A stretch of DNA of 64,000 nt from JAEUIX01 sp964611125 (GCA_964611125.1 CAZSZO010000017.1:12300-76299); one strand, 5' to 3'; positions 7,976 to 15,679 are shown, counted from the first letter of the stretch. Translations and numbers: made by a program. Notes: generated by a model not told the origin, from the letters alone.

Positions 7976-9613
7976 TCACTCCGGGTCGCTCTGATCAAGC
8001 CAGGTGTCGCCGGTCCACCCATGCTGGTCGTAGTCGGCCATGCACTGCTCGACCAGCTCGCGCATCGGCGCCATGCGGCCGTTGCGCTCGGCCTCTGAGG
8101 CAACCTGGATGCGCACGTCCTCCCACGCGCCGGTGTAGCACCGTTCGTACAGCTCGTGCCGCCCGCCGAACTCACTGCCCACGGCGTCCCACAGCAGCTT
8201 GAGGATCTTGATCCGCTCCACATGCGAAATCTCGTGCGACCCGCGCACGAAGCGGCGGAGCAGGGGCTCGATGTCAGGATTGGCGAAGTCCTCAGCCGAC
8301 GACGGCAGGTAGATCAGGGCCGAGCCCATCAGCCGCTGCACGATCTCCCGGATCCGCGGGTAGCACTCAGGGCCGAAAACGCCATAGGCGAGGGCGGCCT
8401 GGCGCTCGGGAAGGACGGTGCCGTTCGCGGACGGATCGGGGTTGTGGGCCATGGCGTTGGAGTACGACCAGAACATGTGCCGCCACGCGGCGACCTCGCC
8501 CAGGAGCGCCTGATTGCCGCGGAACTCATCGCCGCCGGTTGTGCGCAGCGCCTTGGAGAGCAGGCCGGTGAAGAAGTCGAGCTTGACCGCCAGGCGGGTG
8601 CATCCGTGGAACAGGAAATTGTTCAGGAAGCCCGAGCCTTGGAAGAACCCCCGGATGCGGGCGGGATCGCGGTAGATGAGCACATCCTCCCAAGGGATGA
8701 ACGTCTGTTGGAAGATCAGGATGGCGTCGTTCTCATCAAACCGCGACGACAGCGGATAGTCGAACGGCGAACCGCTCCGCAGCGCCTGCTGCTCATAGGA
8801 GGCCCGGCAGATCATCTTGACGCCAGGGGCGTTGCTCGGGACGATGAACGCCAGCGACATGTCCAGATCGTCGGTGGCGGTCTTGAGCGTCTGACCGATG
8901 AAATTGCAGTGCGTCAGCGCCGCGGAGGTCGCCACCACTTTGGCGCCGGAGACGATGATCCCCCCGTCGGTCTCCCGCTCGACGTGCACATAGACATCCT
9001 TGACCTCGCTCACCGGCTTGTGCCGGTCGATCGGCGGGTTCACGATCGCGTGGTTCATGAACGGGACCATCTCCTGCGCCCGCTTGTGCCAGCGGCGGGC
9101 GTTCTCGGCGTAGGGTCCGTAGAACTCGGGGTTGGCCCCCAGCGTGCTCGTGAAGGCCGCCTTGTAATCCGGGGCCCGGCCCATCCAGCCGTAGGTCAAC
9201 CGCGACCACGCCGCGATCGCCCCCTGGGCGCCGATCAGATCCTCGCGGCTCCGCGGCGCCCTGAAGAACCGGTGGGTGTAGCCGCCCGACCCGGTGTCAG
9301 TAGGGCAGGTGAGCGTCGCGTGCAGCGCTGGCGCATGCAGGGCATCGTACAAGCGGGCGATGGAACGCACCGAATTGCGCATCGCCGGATGGGTCGTCAC
9401 ATCGGCGACACGGGCGCCGTTGATGTAGACCTCCCGCCCATCGCGGAGACTCTCGACATACTCGCGCCCGCTGTACGGCCGGCGTGGGTCGGCGATTCTG
9501 CCATCGACGCGGGCGCGCGGGGTCCGCTCCGCTTGCGGGACGGAAGCCGGGTCGGGCGCGGCGGCGGAACCAGGTGCAGTTGCGGCGGCTGTCATGACAA
9601 GATCCATCGGCAT
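7976..9613 (-). CDS. HpaB-family flavin-dependent aromatic 3-hydroxylase
   Basis: 545 residues from the ATG at 9613. Starts upstream overlap the radical SAM gene, and an ATG at 9595 is also possible. The 4-hydroxyphenylacetate 3-monooxygenase/pheA pattern is clear: GRAPDY (~145-150), the FAD-contact segment PFMNHAIVNPPIDRHKP (~185-200), a FIPWEDVLIY strand, and a helical C-terminal tetramerisation part. Such enzymes use FADH2 from a separate reductase to add a hydroxyl ortho to a phenol. Relatives convert p-coumarate to caffeate (E. coli HpaB, actinomycete Sam5) or hydroxylate tyrosine derivatives. No HpaC-like reductase is visible here. Placed between the PYP chromophore ligase and the lyase, its likely substrate is p-coumarate or p-coumaroyl thioester. 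Confidence 0.85.
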   Translation of the reverse strand: MPMDLVMTAAATAPGSAAAPDPASVPQAERTPRARVDGRIADPRRPYSGREYVESLRDGREVYINGARVADVTTHPAMRNSVRSIARLYDALHAPALHATLTCPTDTGSGGYTHRFFRAPRSREDLIGAQGAIAAWSRLTYGWMGRAPDYKAAFTSTLGANPEFYGPYAENARRWHKRAQEMVPFMNHAIVNPPIDRHKPVSEVKDVYVHVERETDGGIIVSGAKVVATSAALTHCNFIGQTLKTATDDLDMSLAFIVPSNAPGVKMICRASYEQQALRSGSPFDYPLSSRFDENDAILIFQQTFIPWEDVLIYRDPARIRGFFQGSGFLNNFLFHGCTRLAVKLDFFTGLLSKALRTTGGDEFRGNQALLGEVAAWRHMFWSYSNAMAHNPDPSANGTVLPERQAALAYGVFGPECYPRIREIVQRLMGSALIYLPSSAEDFANPDIEPLLRRFVRGSHEISHVERIKILKLLWDAVGSEFGGRHELYERCYTGAWEDVRIQVASEAERNGRMAPMRELVEQCMADYDQHGWTGDTWLDQSDPE

Positions 9614-9635
9614 CAGGCCCGGGCGCCCCGGACAC

Positions 9636-11009
9636 CTAGGCGTAGCGACCGGTCTGATGCTCGGGGCGGAAGAACTCAAAGATCAACCGGTCGACCTGCA
9701 GCAGGGCCTCGCGCGTCAGCGTGATGCGCTCGCCCTCCTCCGCCAGAGCGCCGCGTGCGCGGAGAACCGCCAGCGGGCCTGCGAAGTGCTCGCGCGGGTC
9801 AACCCCGAACTTGCCGGTGAACGCGACGGTGCTCACCGAGCCCCCCTTGAGCTGCAGGCCGAACTCGCGGATGTACCGCTCCTCGTGCGAGAGCGGATAG
9901 GCCCTGTAGGTGGGCAGCGCGCCTGACGCCACCGCGTCGATGTACGGCTGGAAGTCGTGCTGATTCTGGTAGTTGACGCCGCGCAGGTGGCCGAAGCTGG
10001 AGACGCCCACCGAGAGCAGGTCCGTCCCGTTGAAAAGCCCGGTGCGGTAGAGGAACTGGCGGGCCGGGTCCTTCACCACCGTTGTGGTGGTCGCCACGGC
10101 GTACCCAGCCTGCTCGAACTGCTCGAAGCCGTACGCCACCCAGCGGCGTTTCGTCTCCCAGCTCGCCACGGGGGCGACCAGCCGGCCCTCGGCCTGCATG
10201 CGGCGGTAGATGGTGGTGTTGTAAGGCACCTCCATCTGATAGATCGTCACCGAGTCGGGCGCGAGCGCGATCGCTTTCGCGACGGTCTCGCACCAGCGCT
10301 CCTCGGTCTCCTCGACCATGCCGGCGATCAGGTCGATGTTGATCTGGTCGAAGCCGACCTCGCGGGCGAAGCCGTAGGCCCGATCGATCTCCGCAGAGCG
10401 GTGGGCACGCCCGTTGATCTCAAGCACGTGGTCGTCGAAGTGCTCGATGCCCAGGCTCAGCCGCGTGACGCCCAGCTCACGGATCGCCCGCAACTTGGCG
10501 TCGCTCAGCGTCCCAGGCTCGGCCTCGAAGGCGACCTCGCGGGCCTCGTTCCACGGCAGGATCCGCTTCATCCCGTCCGTCAGCTCGCGCAGCTGATCGA
10601 TCGACAGGTAGCTGGGCGTGCCGCCGCCGAAGTAGATGAAGCTGGGCTTGCGCCCGCTGATCAGCGGCGTCCGCGCATACGCCTCAAGCTCCGTCAACAG
10701 GGCCCCGATGTACCCGCGGATGTCGCCGGCGTTCTTGTCGGTGTACACGCGGAAATAGCAGAAATGGCACCGCTTCCGGCAAAAGGGGATGTGCGCGTAC
10801 AACCCGAGATCGACGCCCGGCGCCGGCGGGCCGCCCAGCACGCCCGTCAGCGCCCCGATGTGCTCGGGCTTCCACGCGGCGAACGGCGGGTAGTTCGCCA
10901 CAAAGTAGTTGCCCACGCCGGTTTCCTTCAGCACAGGAAGGCCGATCGGCGATGCTGGCTGCGCTCGGAGCGTGACGGCGGGGGAGGGTGAGGCGGTCGC
11001 GGGGCTCAT
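9636..11009 (-). CDS. Radical SAM protein, HemN/HemW-like
   Basis: 457 residues. The radical SAM cluster motif C77-x3-C81-x2-C84 lies in HIPFCRKRCHFCYF, followed by GGGTP (~128-132) for S-adenosylmethionine binding and a HemN-type C-terminal region with LTREALLQVDRLIFEFF. The extra cysteine following the motif in true coproporphyrinogen dehydrogenases (CxxxCxxCxC) is absent (CYF instead). It is therefore more like HemW or the class C methyltransferase/cyclopropanase branch. No other haem-pathway gene lies nearby. Position between ligase and hydroxylase suggests a role in making or handling the PYP chromophore, but the reaction is unknown. GGAGG lies 9 nt before the ATG. Confidence 0.85.
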   Translation of the reverse strand: MSPATASPSPAVTLRAQPASPIGLPVLKETGVGNYFVANYPPFAAWKPEHIGALTGVLGGPPAPGVDLGLYAHIPFCRKRCHFCYFRVYTDKNAGDIRGYIGALLTELEAYARTPLISGRKPSFIYFGGGTPSYLSIDQLRELTDGMKRILPWNEAREVAFEAEPGTLSDAKLRAIRELGVTRLSLGIEHFDDHVLEINGRAHRSAEIDRAYGFAREVGFDQINIDLIAGMVEETEERWCETVAKAIALAPDSVTIYQMEVPYNTTIYRRMQAEGRLVAPVASWETKRRWVAYGFEQFEQAGYAVATTTTVVKDPARQFLYRTGLFNGTDLLSVGVSSFGHLRGVNYQNQHDFQPYIDAVASGALPTYRAYPLSHEERYIREFGLQLKGGSVSTVAFTGKFGVDPREHFAGPLAVLRARGALAEEGERITLTREALLQVDRLIFEFFRPEHQTGRYA

Positions 11010-11039
11010 GGTCGGTGTCCTCCGGGCTTCCGCCGCCTG

Positions 11040-12482
11040 TCACGCGGCGACCGGTCGCTCCAGCGCCGGCCCCGCGGCGTCGCGCCGCAGCGCCAGGCGA
11101 TCAAGCGCGCCCTTGTTCGTTCGCACACGAGCGTGATCGGGCAGCGTCACCACACGGTCCAGTCGATCCGCGAGGTTGCCGAGAATCCGCGCAATCGCCG
11201 CGTCATCCGCCTGGTCGTGGGGGTCCTTCATCGCCGCGTACACCCGGAAGGTGAACGTGTCGGCGGTCACGATCGCGCAGTCGATCATCCGCGGGTCGGA
11301 CCGGCGGATCTCGTCCTCGAGTTCCGCCGCGTTCACCATGCGGCCGTTGGCGAGCTTGAAGTTGTTGTCGACGCGCCCGAGGAAGATGAGCTCGCCGCCC
11401 CGGCGCTCGACAAGGTCGCCCGTGTCGAGCCAGCGGTCGCTCCGCAGCCGTAGCAGGCCCTGCGGCGTCCACGCCCCCAGCGAGACGTTCGGCCCGCGGA
11501 CGTGCAGTCGGCCGCCTTCGTCAACCCGCACCTCGCAGCCCACCGGCCGCCCGATGGCCCCGGGGATCCACTCGCCCGGCGAGCCAAGCGTGACACCGGG
11601 GGAGGCCTCGGTCTGCCCATAGCCGACGAACAGATTCGACCCGGCGATCGCCTCGGCGAGTTGCCGCGAGGCCGACGCCCCGCCGATCACCCCGCCGCGC
11701 AGCCCTCTCAGGAACTCAAGCCCCTCCTCCGTCGCCGCCAGGCGCTGCGTCTGGAGCGGCACCATCGAGCACCAGGAGACGGAGAACGCCGCGGCGGCGC
11801 TGAGGATCGAGCGTGGATCGCGCCCTCCCGAGGACTCGCGCACGATGATCCCCGCCCCCAGCAGCGCCGGCAGCAGATCGATGATCAGGCCGAAGGAGTG
11901 GAACCACGGCAGCACCGACAGCACCACGTCTTCGCGCCTGACCAGGGCCGGGCGGTGCGACTCAAGCACCGCCCAGATGTTCGCGCTGCTCATCGCCACC
12001 CAACCCGGGCGGCCGCTCGTGCCGCAGGTGCGCATGAACAGCCGCGCCTCGGGCGTCGGCTCAAGCCTCGCCCGGCGGGGGCGCCACGCATCCGACGCGT
12101 CGGGGCACCCGGCGTTGTCGGCCGCGAGGCCGCCGCAGCCGAGCCCGAGGCGCGCATCGAGGAACGCCATGGATTCTTCCGGCGTCATGCCCGGTGGGAT
12201 TACCGCGATCGAGAGCCCTTCCCACATCGCGCCGATCAGGAAGGCCGCGAAGCCGGGCGATGCCGGCCACTGGAGCACCACGCGATCCCCCGGGCGGAGC
12301 TCGTGCAGCCTGAAGAAGTCGACCCAGTGGCGTGAGGCCACCCACAGCGACGCGGCGGAGACCGTCGCCTCCGGGAAGACCATCGCCGGCTCGGCCTGGC
12401 CCCGCAGGCCAGCATAAAGCGCGGCTCGCAGGGCCTCCTGCGCGGCGCCGGCGCTGCCGGTTGTTTCAAGGGCCGGGGTCAT
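11040..12482 (-). CDS. pcl: AMP-forming acyl ligase, probable p-coumarate:CoA ligase for PYP
   Basis: 480 residues from the ATG at 12482 (a GTG further up is open). Adenylation-domain motifs: a P-loop TCGTSGRPG (~152-160), in which the usual lysine is replaced; YGQTE (~288-292); a hinge region GRVDNNFKLANGRMVNAAELE; and a C-terminal catalytic lysine near residue 457 (RTNKG). The family makes acyl-adenylates and then thioesters. PYP needs p-coumaroyl-CoA to load its cysteine, and a pCL gene next to pyp is the known arrangement in Rhodobacter. The stop lies 30 bp before the radical SAM start and the start 47 bp after the pyp stop, all in one direction. Its substrate could equally be caffeate, given the hydroxylase next door. 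Confidence 0.82.
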   Translation of the reverse strand: MTPALETTGSAGAAQEALRAALYAGLRGQAEPAMVFPEATVSAASLWVASRHWVDFFRLHELRPGDRVVLQWPASPGFAAFLIGAMWEGLSIAVIPPGMTPEESMAFLDARLGLGCGGLAADNAGCPDASDAWRPRRARLEPTPEARLFMRTCGTSGRPGWVAMSSANIWAVLESHRPALVRREDVVLSVLPWFHSFGLIIDLLPALLGAGIIVRESSGGRDPRSILSAAAAFSVSWCSMVPLQTQRLAATEEGLEFLRGLRGGVIGGASASRQLAEAIAGSNLFVGYGQTEASPGVTLGSPGEWIPGAIGRPVGCEVRVDEGGRLHVRGPNVSLGAWTPQGLLRLRSDRWLDTGDLVERRGGELIFLGRVDNNFKLANGRMVNAAELEDEIRRSDPRMIDCAIVTADTFTFRVYAAMKDPHDQADDAAIARILGNLADRLDRVVTLPDHARVRTNKGALDRLALRRDAAGPALERPVAA

Positions 12483-12529
12483 AACAGGGCGGCTCGTCTT
12501 TCGGCGCGCCGTCCTCACGGAGTGCCGAC

Positions 12530-12961
12530 TCAGGCCTTCTTGACGAAGATCCAGTTGGTCTTGCTGGCGTTGTCGCGGTAGAGGTGGATGATGACGTTGG
12601 TGGGCTTCATGCGGTAGGTGAAGGTGTAGGGGAAGGTGACGTTGAGGTTGTTGGAGGCCACGCCGCGCTTGAAGGCGCCGAAGAACAGGCCGTTGTTGGC
12701 GCAGGGGCCGATCTGGGTGAAGAACTTCTTGCCCTCGGCCTGGGGGGGCGTCACGCTGGCGAGGTCCGACTCGTACTGGTTGAACAGCAGAATCGTCGCA
12801 TCGTCGGCGACCTTCACGACGCCGAAGTCGAACGAGTCAACATCAGCGCGGGTCAGCCGGCCGGCGTTCTGCAGCACTTCCTGCGGAACGAAGCTCGAGG
12901 GGCTGGCGGGCGCGGCGTTGCGGGAGCTGATGCGGTCACGGAGCATGCTGGCGGTAGTCAC
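12530..12961 (-). CDS. pyp: Photoactive yellow protein (PYP), blue-light receptor
   Basis: 143 residues from a GTG with AAGGAG 7 nt upstream; longer frames to 12994 have no such site. From residue 46 to the end it aligns without gaps to Halorhodospira halophila PYP (offset 18). Shared features include GPC87 (chromophore Cys69), Glu64 (Glu46), FKRGVASNNLN, YTFTYRMKPT with Met100, and a WIFVKKA ending. PYP is a PAS-fold sensor whose thioester-linked 4-hydroxycinnamoyl group isomerises in blue light. Substitutions at the phenolate end are Tyr42 to Phe60, Thr50 to Ala68 and Arg52 to Val70. The first ~35 residues are a non-homologous extension. The GTG overlaps the stop of the preceding gene (GTGA). 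The neighbouring lyase and ligase provide the chromophore. Confidence 0.93.
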   Translation of the reverse strand: MTTASMLRDRISSRNAAPASPSSFVPQEVLQNAGRLTRADVDSFDFGVVKVADDATILLFNQYESDLASVTPPQAEGKKFFTQIGPCANNGLFFGAFKRGVASNNLNVTFPYTFTYRMKPTNVIIHLYRDNASKTNWIFVKKA

Positions 12962-13299
12962 TGCGAATCTCCTTGATTGGTGTGTTCCTTCCACGTGGCC
13001 TTGAGCACGGGCTTCTCGCCGTCGAGCTCGAACGTAATCGACTTCTCGGAATACATGGCGTCAAGCGAGTGCGAGAGCTCCTCGACGTACTGCAGCAGCT
13101 GCATCGTCGACGCGTCGCCCATCGGCACCTTGTTGCCATACGTGCGGTACAGGTCGGCGAGCTGCGCCTCGAGATTGCGCACCATCGCCACCACACCCTC
13201 GGCGTCCGCGACGCCGAGCTCGGCGCCCAGAAGCTCGCGCTCGGCGTACAGCTCCTCGAGCTGCTGCTCCCAGCTTTCCAGCATCGTATCGGTTTCCAC
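12958..13299 (-). CDS. Small coiled-coil protein translated just ahead of PYP, unknown
   Basis: 113 residues from a GTG with AAGGAG 5 nt upstream. The N-terminal ~60 residues (ESWEQQLEELYAERELLGAEL, then MVRNLEAQLADLYRTYG) are strongly heptad-like. The C-terminal ~35 residues look like beta strand (SITFELDGEKPVLKATW). No signal peptide or membrane segment is seen, and I do not recognise a family. Its stop shares four bases with the pyp start, so the two are made in fixed ratio. A physical partner or signalling output of PYP is a reasonable inference. Confidence 0.75.
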   Translation of the reverse strand: METDTMLESWEQQLEELYAERELLGAELGVADAEGVVAMVRNLEAQLADLYRTYGNKVPMGDASTMQLLQYVEELSHSLDAMYSEKSITFELDGEKPVLKATWKEHTNQGDSQ

Positions 13300-13366
13300 A
13301 ACGACTCCTTTCTAAAGGTAGAGCTTGCCCCGCGCCGCACACGCGCGCTGCGGGGCGGAAACGTCC

Positions 13367-13774
13367 TCAGGCGGCCCGACGCACGGGCTCGGAGAGAAAC
13401 TGCGTGATCTGGTCGATGTCCCCCGGCGTCAGCAACTCCTCGATCCGGCCGACCAGGTTGCTGATCGCCGCGCCGCGCAGGGCGGTCATCGAGTCGCACT
13501 TCCCGGTGCGGAAGGTCTGGTAGTTCATCTTGGTGTTGAGGCCGATCCACCGGCTCTTGAGCTCGATGTAGTTGATGGCCACCGTCATCGTGACCTCCTC
13601 CGGGTCGCCGATCTCCGAGATCAGCGTCGTCAGGTCGTCCCTGAGCGCCACCGCCCACTTGACGACCCGCTCAACATCGCCGGGCTGCGCGTCGGGCCAG
13701 GTCTCCAGCGCCTCGCGCAAGTTCTTGGTCTGGGCCTCGTCCTTCAAACGAGCGACTGCGTTCTGAATATCCAT
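13367..13774 (-). CDS. First gene of the PYP operon, unknown soluble protein
   Basis: 135 residues from the ATG at 13774 (AAGGA 8 nt upstream); the frame is open further upstream but without a start signal. It is helical and acidic at the N-terminus (MDIQNAVARLKDEAQTKN), with a central TMTVAINYIELKSRWIGLN segment and a C-terminal VGRIEELLTPGDIDQITQFL helix. There is no signal peptide, membrane helix or DNA-binding motif. It lies 67 bp upstream of the small coiled-coil gene on the same strand, and together they precede pyp. Family not recognised; possible partner or output of the light sensor. Confidence 0.72.
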   Translation of the reverse strand: MDIQNAVARLKDEAQTKNLREALETWPDAQPGDVERVVKWAVALRDDLTTLISEIGDPEEVTMTVAINYIELKSRWIGLNTKMNYQTFRTGKCDSMTALRGAAISNLVGRIEELLTPGDIDQITQFLSEPVRRAA

Positions 13775-14109
13775 GGTGACAGTCCTTGGTGCAGCGCTCT
13801 GCCGCACTGGCCTCCTCATCGGTGGATGCCATTCCCCGCCCGAGCGAAATCGATCATTTTCAACTGGGCCCACGGATCCAAGTTCGCAGCGCGACGCCGC
13901 GCACACCTGTCAAGGTGCCCGCGCTGGTGAGCGCTCGAGCGTCGCGCGAGCCAGGCCTCGCACCCACGATTGTGCCCACGCCGCGCGCTGCGTCACCCCC
14001 TCAGGGCCCCCTGACCCGGCTGGGCCCCCGCGGTGCAGGCATCACCGCCCGCCCACCTCACCAGGCGGTCACCCGCCCCCCCGCCAGGGCGCCCCACAGC
14101 AAATGCGCT
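13775..14109. other. Upstream region of the PYP operon
   Basis: About 335 bp without a convincing gene. It should contain the promoter of the minus-strand PYP operon. A TTGAAA at about 13857-13862 (minus strand) could be a -35 box, but no matching -10 box is evident, so no promoter is called. A GAGGAGG run lies further down on the minus strand near 13815. The distal half is proline/alanine-codon-rich spacer with no repeat or RNA motif that I can see. Confidence 0.3.
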
Positions 14110-14284
14110 TCAGCACTGAGCTAAGACCCTGTCCGCGAACGCGACCTTCACGCGCGCCACTTCGCGGATTGCTTCGAGGATCACGGGAGTCTCGGCATCC
14201 TTGGAGACGTAGCCCCAGGCGCCGGCGTCCGCGGCCCTGGCCAAGGCTTCCCTGTCGCTGCGGCCGCTGAAGACGATGACTCGG
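14110..14284 (-). pseudogene. Response-regulator receiver domain fragment
   Basis: Reading the minus strand, about 58 residues end at a TGA at 14110-14112. They contain RVIVFSGRSDREALARAADA, then GAWGYVSKDAETPVILEAI. This is the second half of a CheY-like receiver domain, with the conserved GYVSKD lysine region. The phosphoacceptor aspartate and the start are missing, because homology ends near 14284 and an in-frame TGA follows. It lies head to head with an integrase fragment. Both are broken at about the same point, which suggests a deletion or insertion junction. Confidence 0.6.
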
Positions 14285-14299
14285 ACGGCCGGACGCCCT

Positions 14300-14584
14300 C
14301 CCCCGGAGACCGAGCAGGTTCATCGTCGCGAAAGCGACTTCCTGACGTATCGGGACCGCAACGGCCGCGTCGCCGACTTTCATGCCCTCAGGCACACGTT
14401 CATCACCAACCTGATCGCCGCGGGGGTGCATCCCCGCCCGGCCCAGACTCTCGCGCGACACTCGACGATCACGCTCACCCTGGACCGGTACTCGCACACC
14501 CTGCGAGGCGCCGAGACCGCCGCCCTGGCAGCCCTCCCGAGCCTCACGCCTCCGCCGAGCCCAGGCCGCCAGCAGGCAGGCTGA
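14300..14584 (+). pseudogene. Tyrosine recombinase C-terminal fragment
   Basis: About 90 residues carry the catalytic C-terminus of a phage-type integrase. DFHALRHTFIT includes the Arg of the H-x-x-R box, LARHSTITLTLDRYSH is the second histidine region, and the nucleophilic tyrosine is in DRYSH. The N-terminal DNA-binding and core-binding domains and the first catalytic arginine are absent. It ends 217 bp before a tRNA-Ser gene, a common integration target, so it is probably the remnant of an integrated element. An ATG at 14276 keeps the frame open, but the protein could not be functional. Confidence 0.75.
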
Positions 14585-14801
14585 TTGCCGCTCCTCGCCG
14601 ACGCCAATCGCCGCCGGGCCCTCAACGCGACATCAACCTCGCATCGCGCTTGGCGCGCCGCTTGGCGTTTCTGGGCGGACGCTGGTGGACTCTCATGGAC
14701 CCTGGTGGACTTTCGCCCTCCCGGCCCCGTCGCCGGCAGCGCACGAAAACCGCCGTTTCCCGTGCAGGAAACGCGGTTCTGACGCGAAAAACAAGGAAAG
14801 C

Positions 14802-14891
14802 GGAGAGGGGGGGATTCGAACCCCCGATACCGGCCTAAACCAGTATAACGGTTTAGCAAACCGTCGCCTTCAGCCGCTCGGCCACCTCTCC
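14802..14891 (-). tRNA. tRNA-Ser, anticodon GCT
   Basis: The minus strand reads GGAGAGGTGGCCGAGCGGCT at the 5' end and ends in CCTCTCC, giving a full 7-bp acceptor stem. The D-loop is typical of serine tRNAs. The anticodon loop is GGTTTGCTAAACC with anticodon GCT, which reads AGC and AGU serine codons. A long variable arm follows, then the TTCGAAT T-loop. 90 nt fits a class II tRNA. No CCA is encoded. Confidence 0.95.
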
Positions 14892-15379
14892 GGCGAACTC
14901 AAGGGTAGCAACCGCCGGCCTCGGGGGCCAATCGGTCGCCTCCGTCAGCCCCGGTCTGTCGATGATCTGCGCCGCGCCTGGCGACACGGCGGGCGCTCGG
15001 CTCCGGTTCCCTCGCCTGCGTCCCAGCCTTTGCACACGGTGGGCGGGGACTGGCCTCGCTCCGACTGTCTGATGCTGGCTCGGACTCGCCTACTCCTGGG
15101 CGGCCTCCCCACCCAGCGCGCTCTGCTCTGCAAAAGAACAAGGGAGTGGCAAGCGGCCGCGGCTTCGTCCCCGAGCCCGCCGCTCAGCCCCTCCCTTGCC
15201 TTACGGGGCGGATGGTCTCTCTCCTCCGCCCTTGCTCTCTCCCTCGCAGGTGGTTCTCCGGTTTCCCGGAATGGTCCTCGTGGTGAGGCCATGGAGTGTC
15301 GTGTCGTGATCGAGGGAGCTGTCCGTCGAGACCTCGCCCGGGCGACGCCGGGGCAAGGCGTGAAGTCGGTCGTCGAGGA
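14892..15379. other. Intergenic, no gene seen
   Basis: Roughly 490 bp between the tRNA-Ser and a small minus-strand gene. The tRNA promoter should lie at its left end. The rest is pyrimidine-rich on the plus strand (runs of CTCTC and CCTCC around 15175-15250). Open frames here lack start signals and look like chance. No repeat or hairpin stood out. Confidence 0.4.
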
Positions 15380-15679
15380 TCAGTCGTTGCTCTCGCCGTG
15401 ATCGCTGCTGTCTTCGGTGGCGCCGGCCTGCTTATCGAGAAGCTTGCGGAGGTACTGGTTCTCGCGCCGGGTGGCTTCGAGGTCGAACAGGACGTACTTG
15501 ATGCTGAGCCGGAGGTAGTCGAGCGACTCCTGCAGATCCGCCACCGTCTGCTTCATGCGCGAGTGCCGGTCCTTGGTCTCCTCGGCGAGGCGGGCCAGCT
15601 CGGCCTGCTTGTCCGGGGCAAGCCCGTTGATCTGGGTGATGAGGTCGCCGAGTTTCTGCTGGAAGTCTTGCTCGTTCAC
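15380..15679 (-). CDS. Small coiled-coil protein, unknown
   Basis: 99 residues from a GTG with GAGGAG 7 nt upstream; the frame is open upstream to 15907 but that part is low-complexity proline/arginine. The chain is almost entirely helical: MNEQDFQQKLGDLITQINGL, then a TVADLQESLDYLRLSIKYVL heptad region and a RENQYLRKLLDKQ segment, ending in an acidic tail. No signal peptide. I recognise no family. The well-placed ribosome site and charge pattern support a real gene, and oligomerisation is likely. Confidence 0.7.
   Translation of the reverse strand: MNEQDFQQKLGDLITQINGLAPDKQAELARLAEETKDRHSRMKQTVADLQESLDYLRLSIKYVLFDLEATRRENQYLRKLLDKQAGATEDSSDHGESND

Noticed and set aside
9636..11009. Oxygen-independent coproporphyrinogen III dehydrogenase (hemN)
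   Set aside because: The extra cysteine after the CxxxCxxC motif is missing and no haem genes are near; only a HemN-like label is justified.
12962..12994. Start of PYP at an upstream codon near 12994
   Set aside because: The GTG at 12961 has a perfect AAGGAG at 7 nt and a GTGA overlap with the preceding gene; the upstream extension has no ribosome site.
14276..14584. An intact 102-residue integrase
   Set aside because: It lacks the N-terminal and core-binding domains and the first catalytic arginine; it is a remnant.
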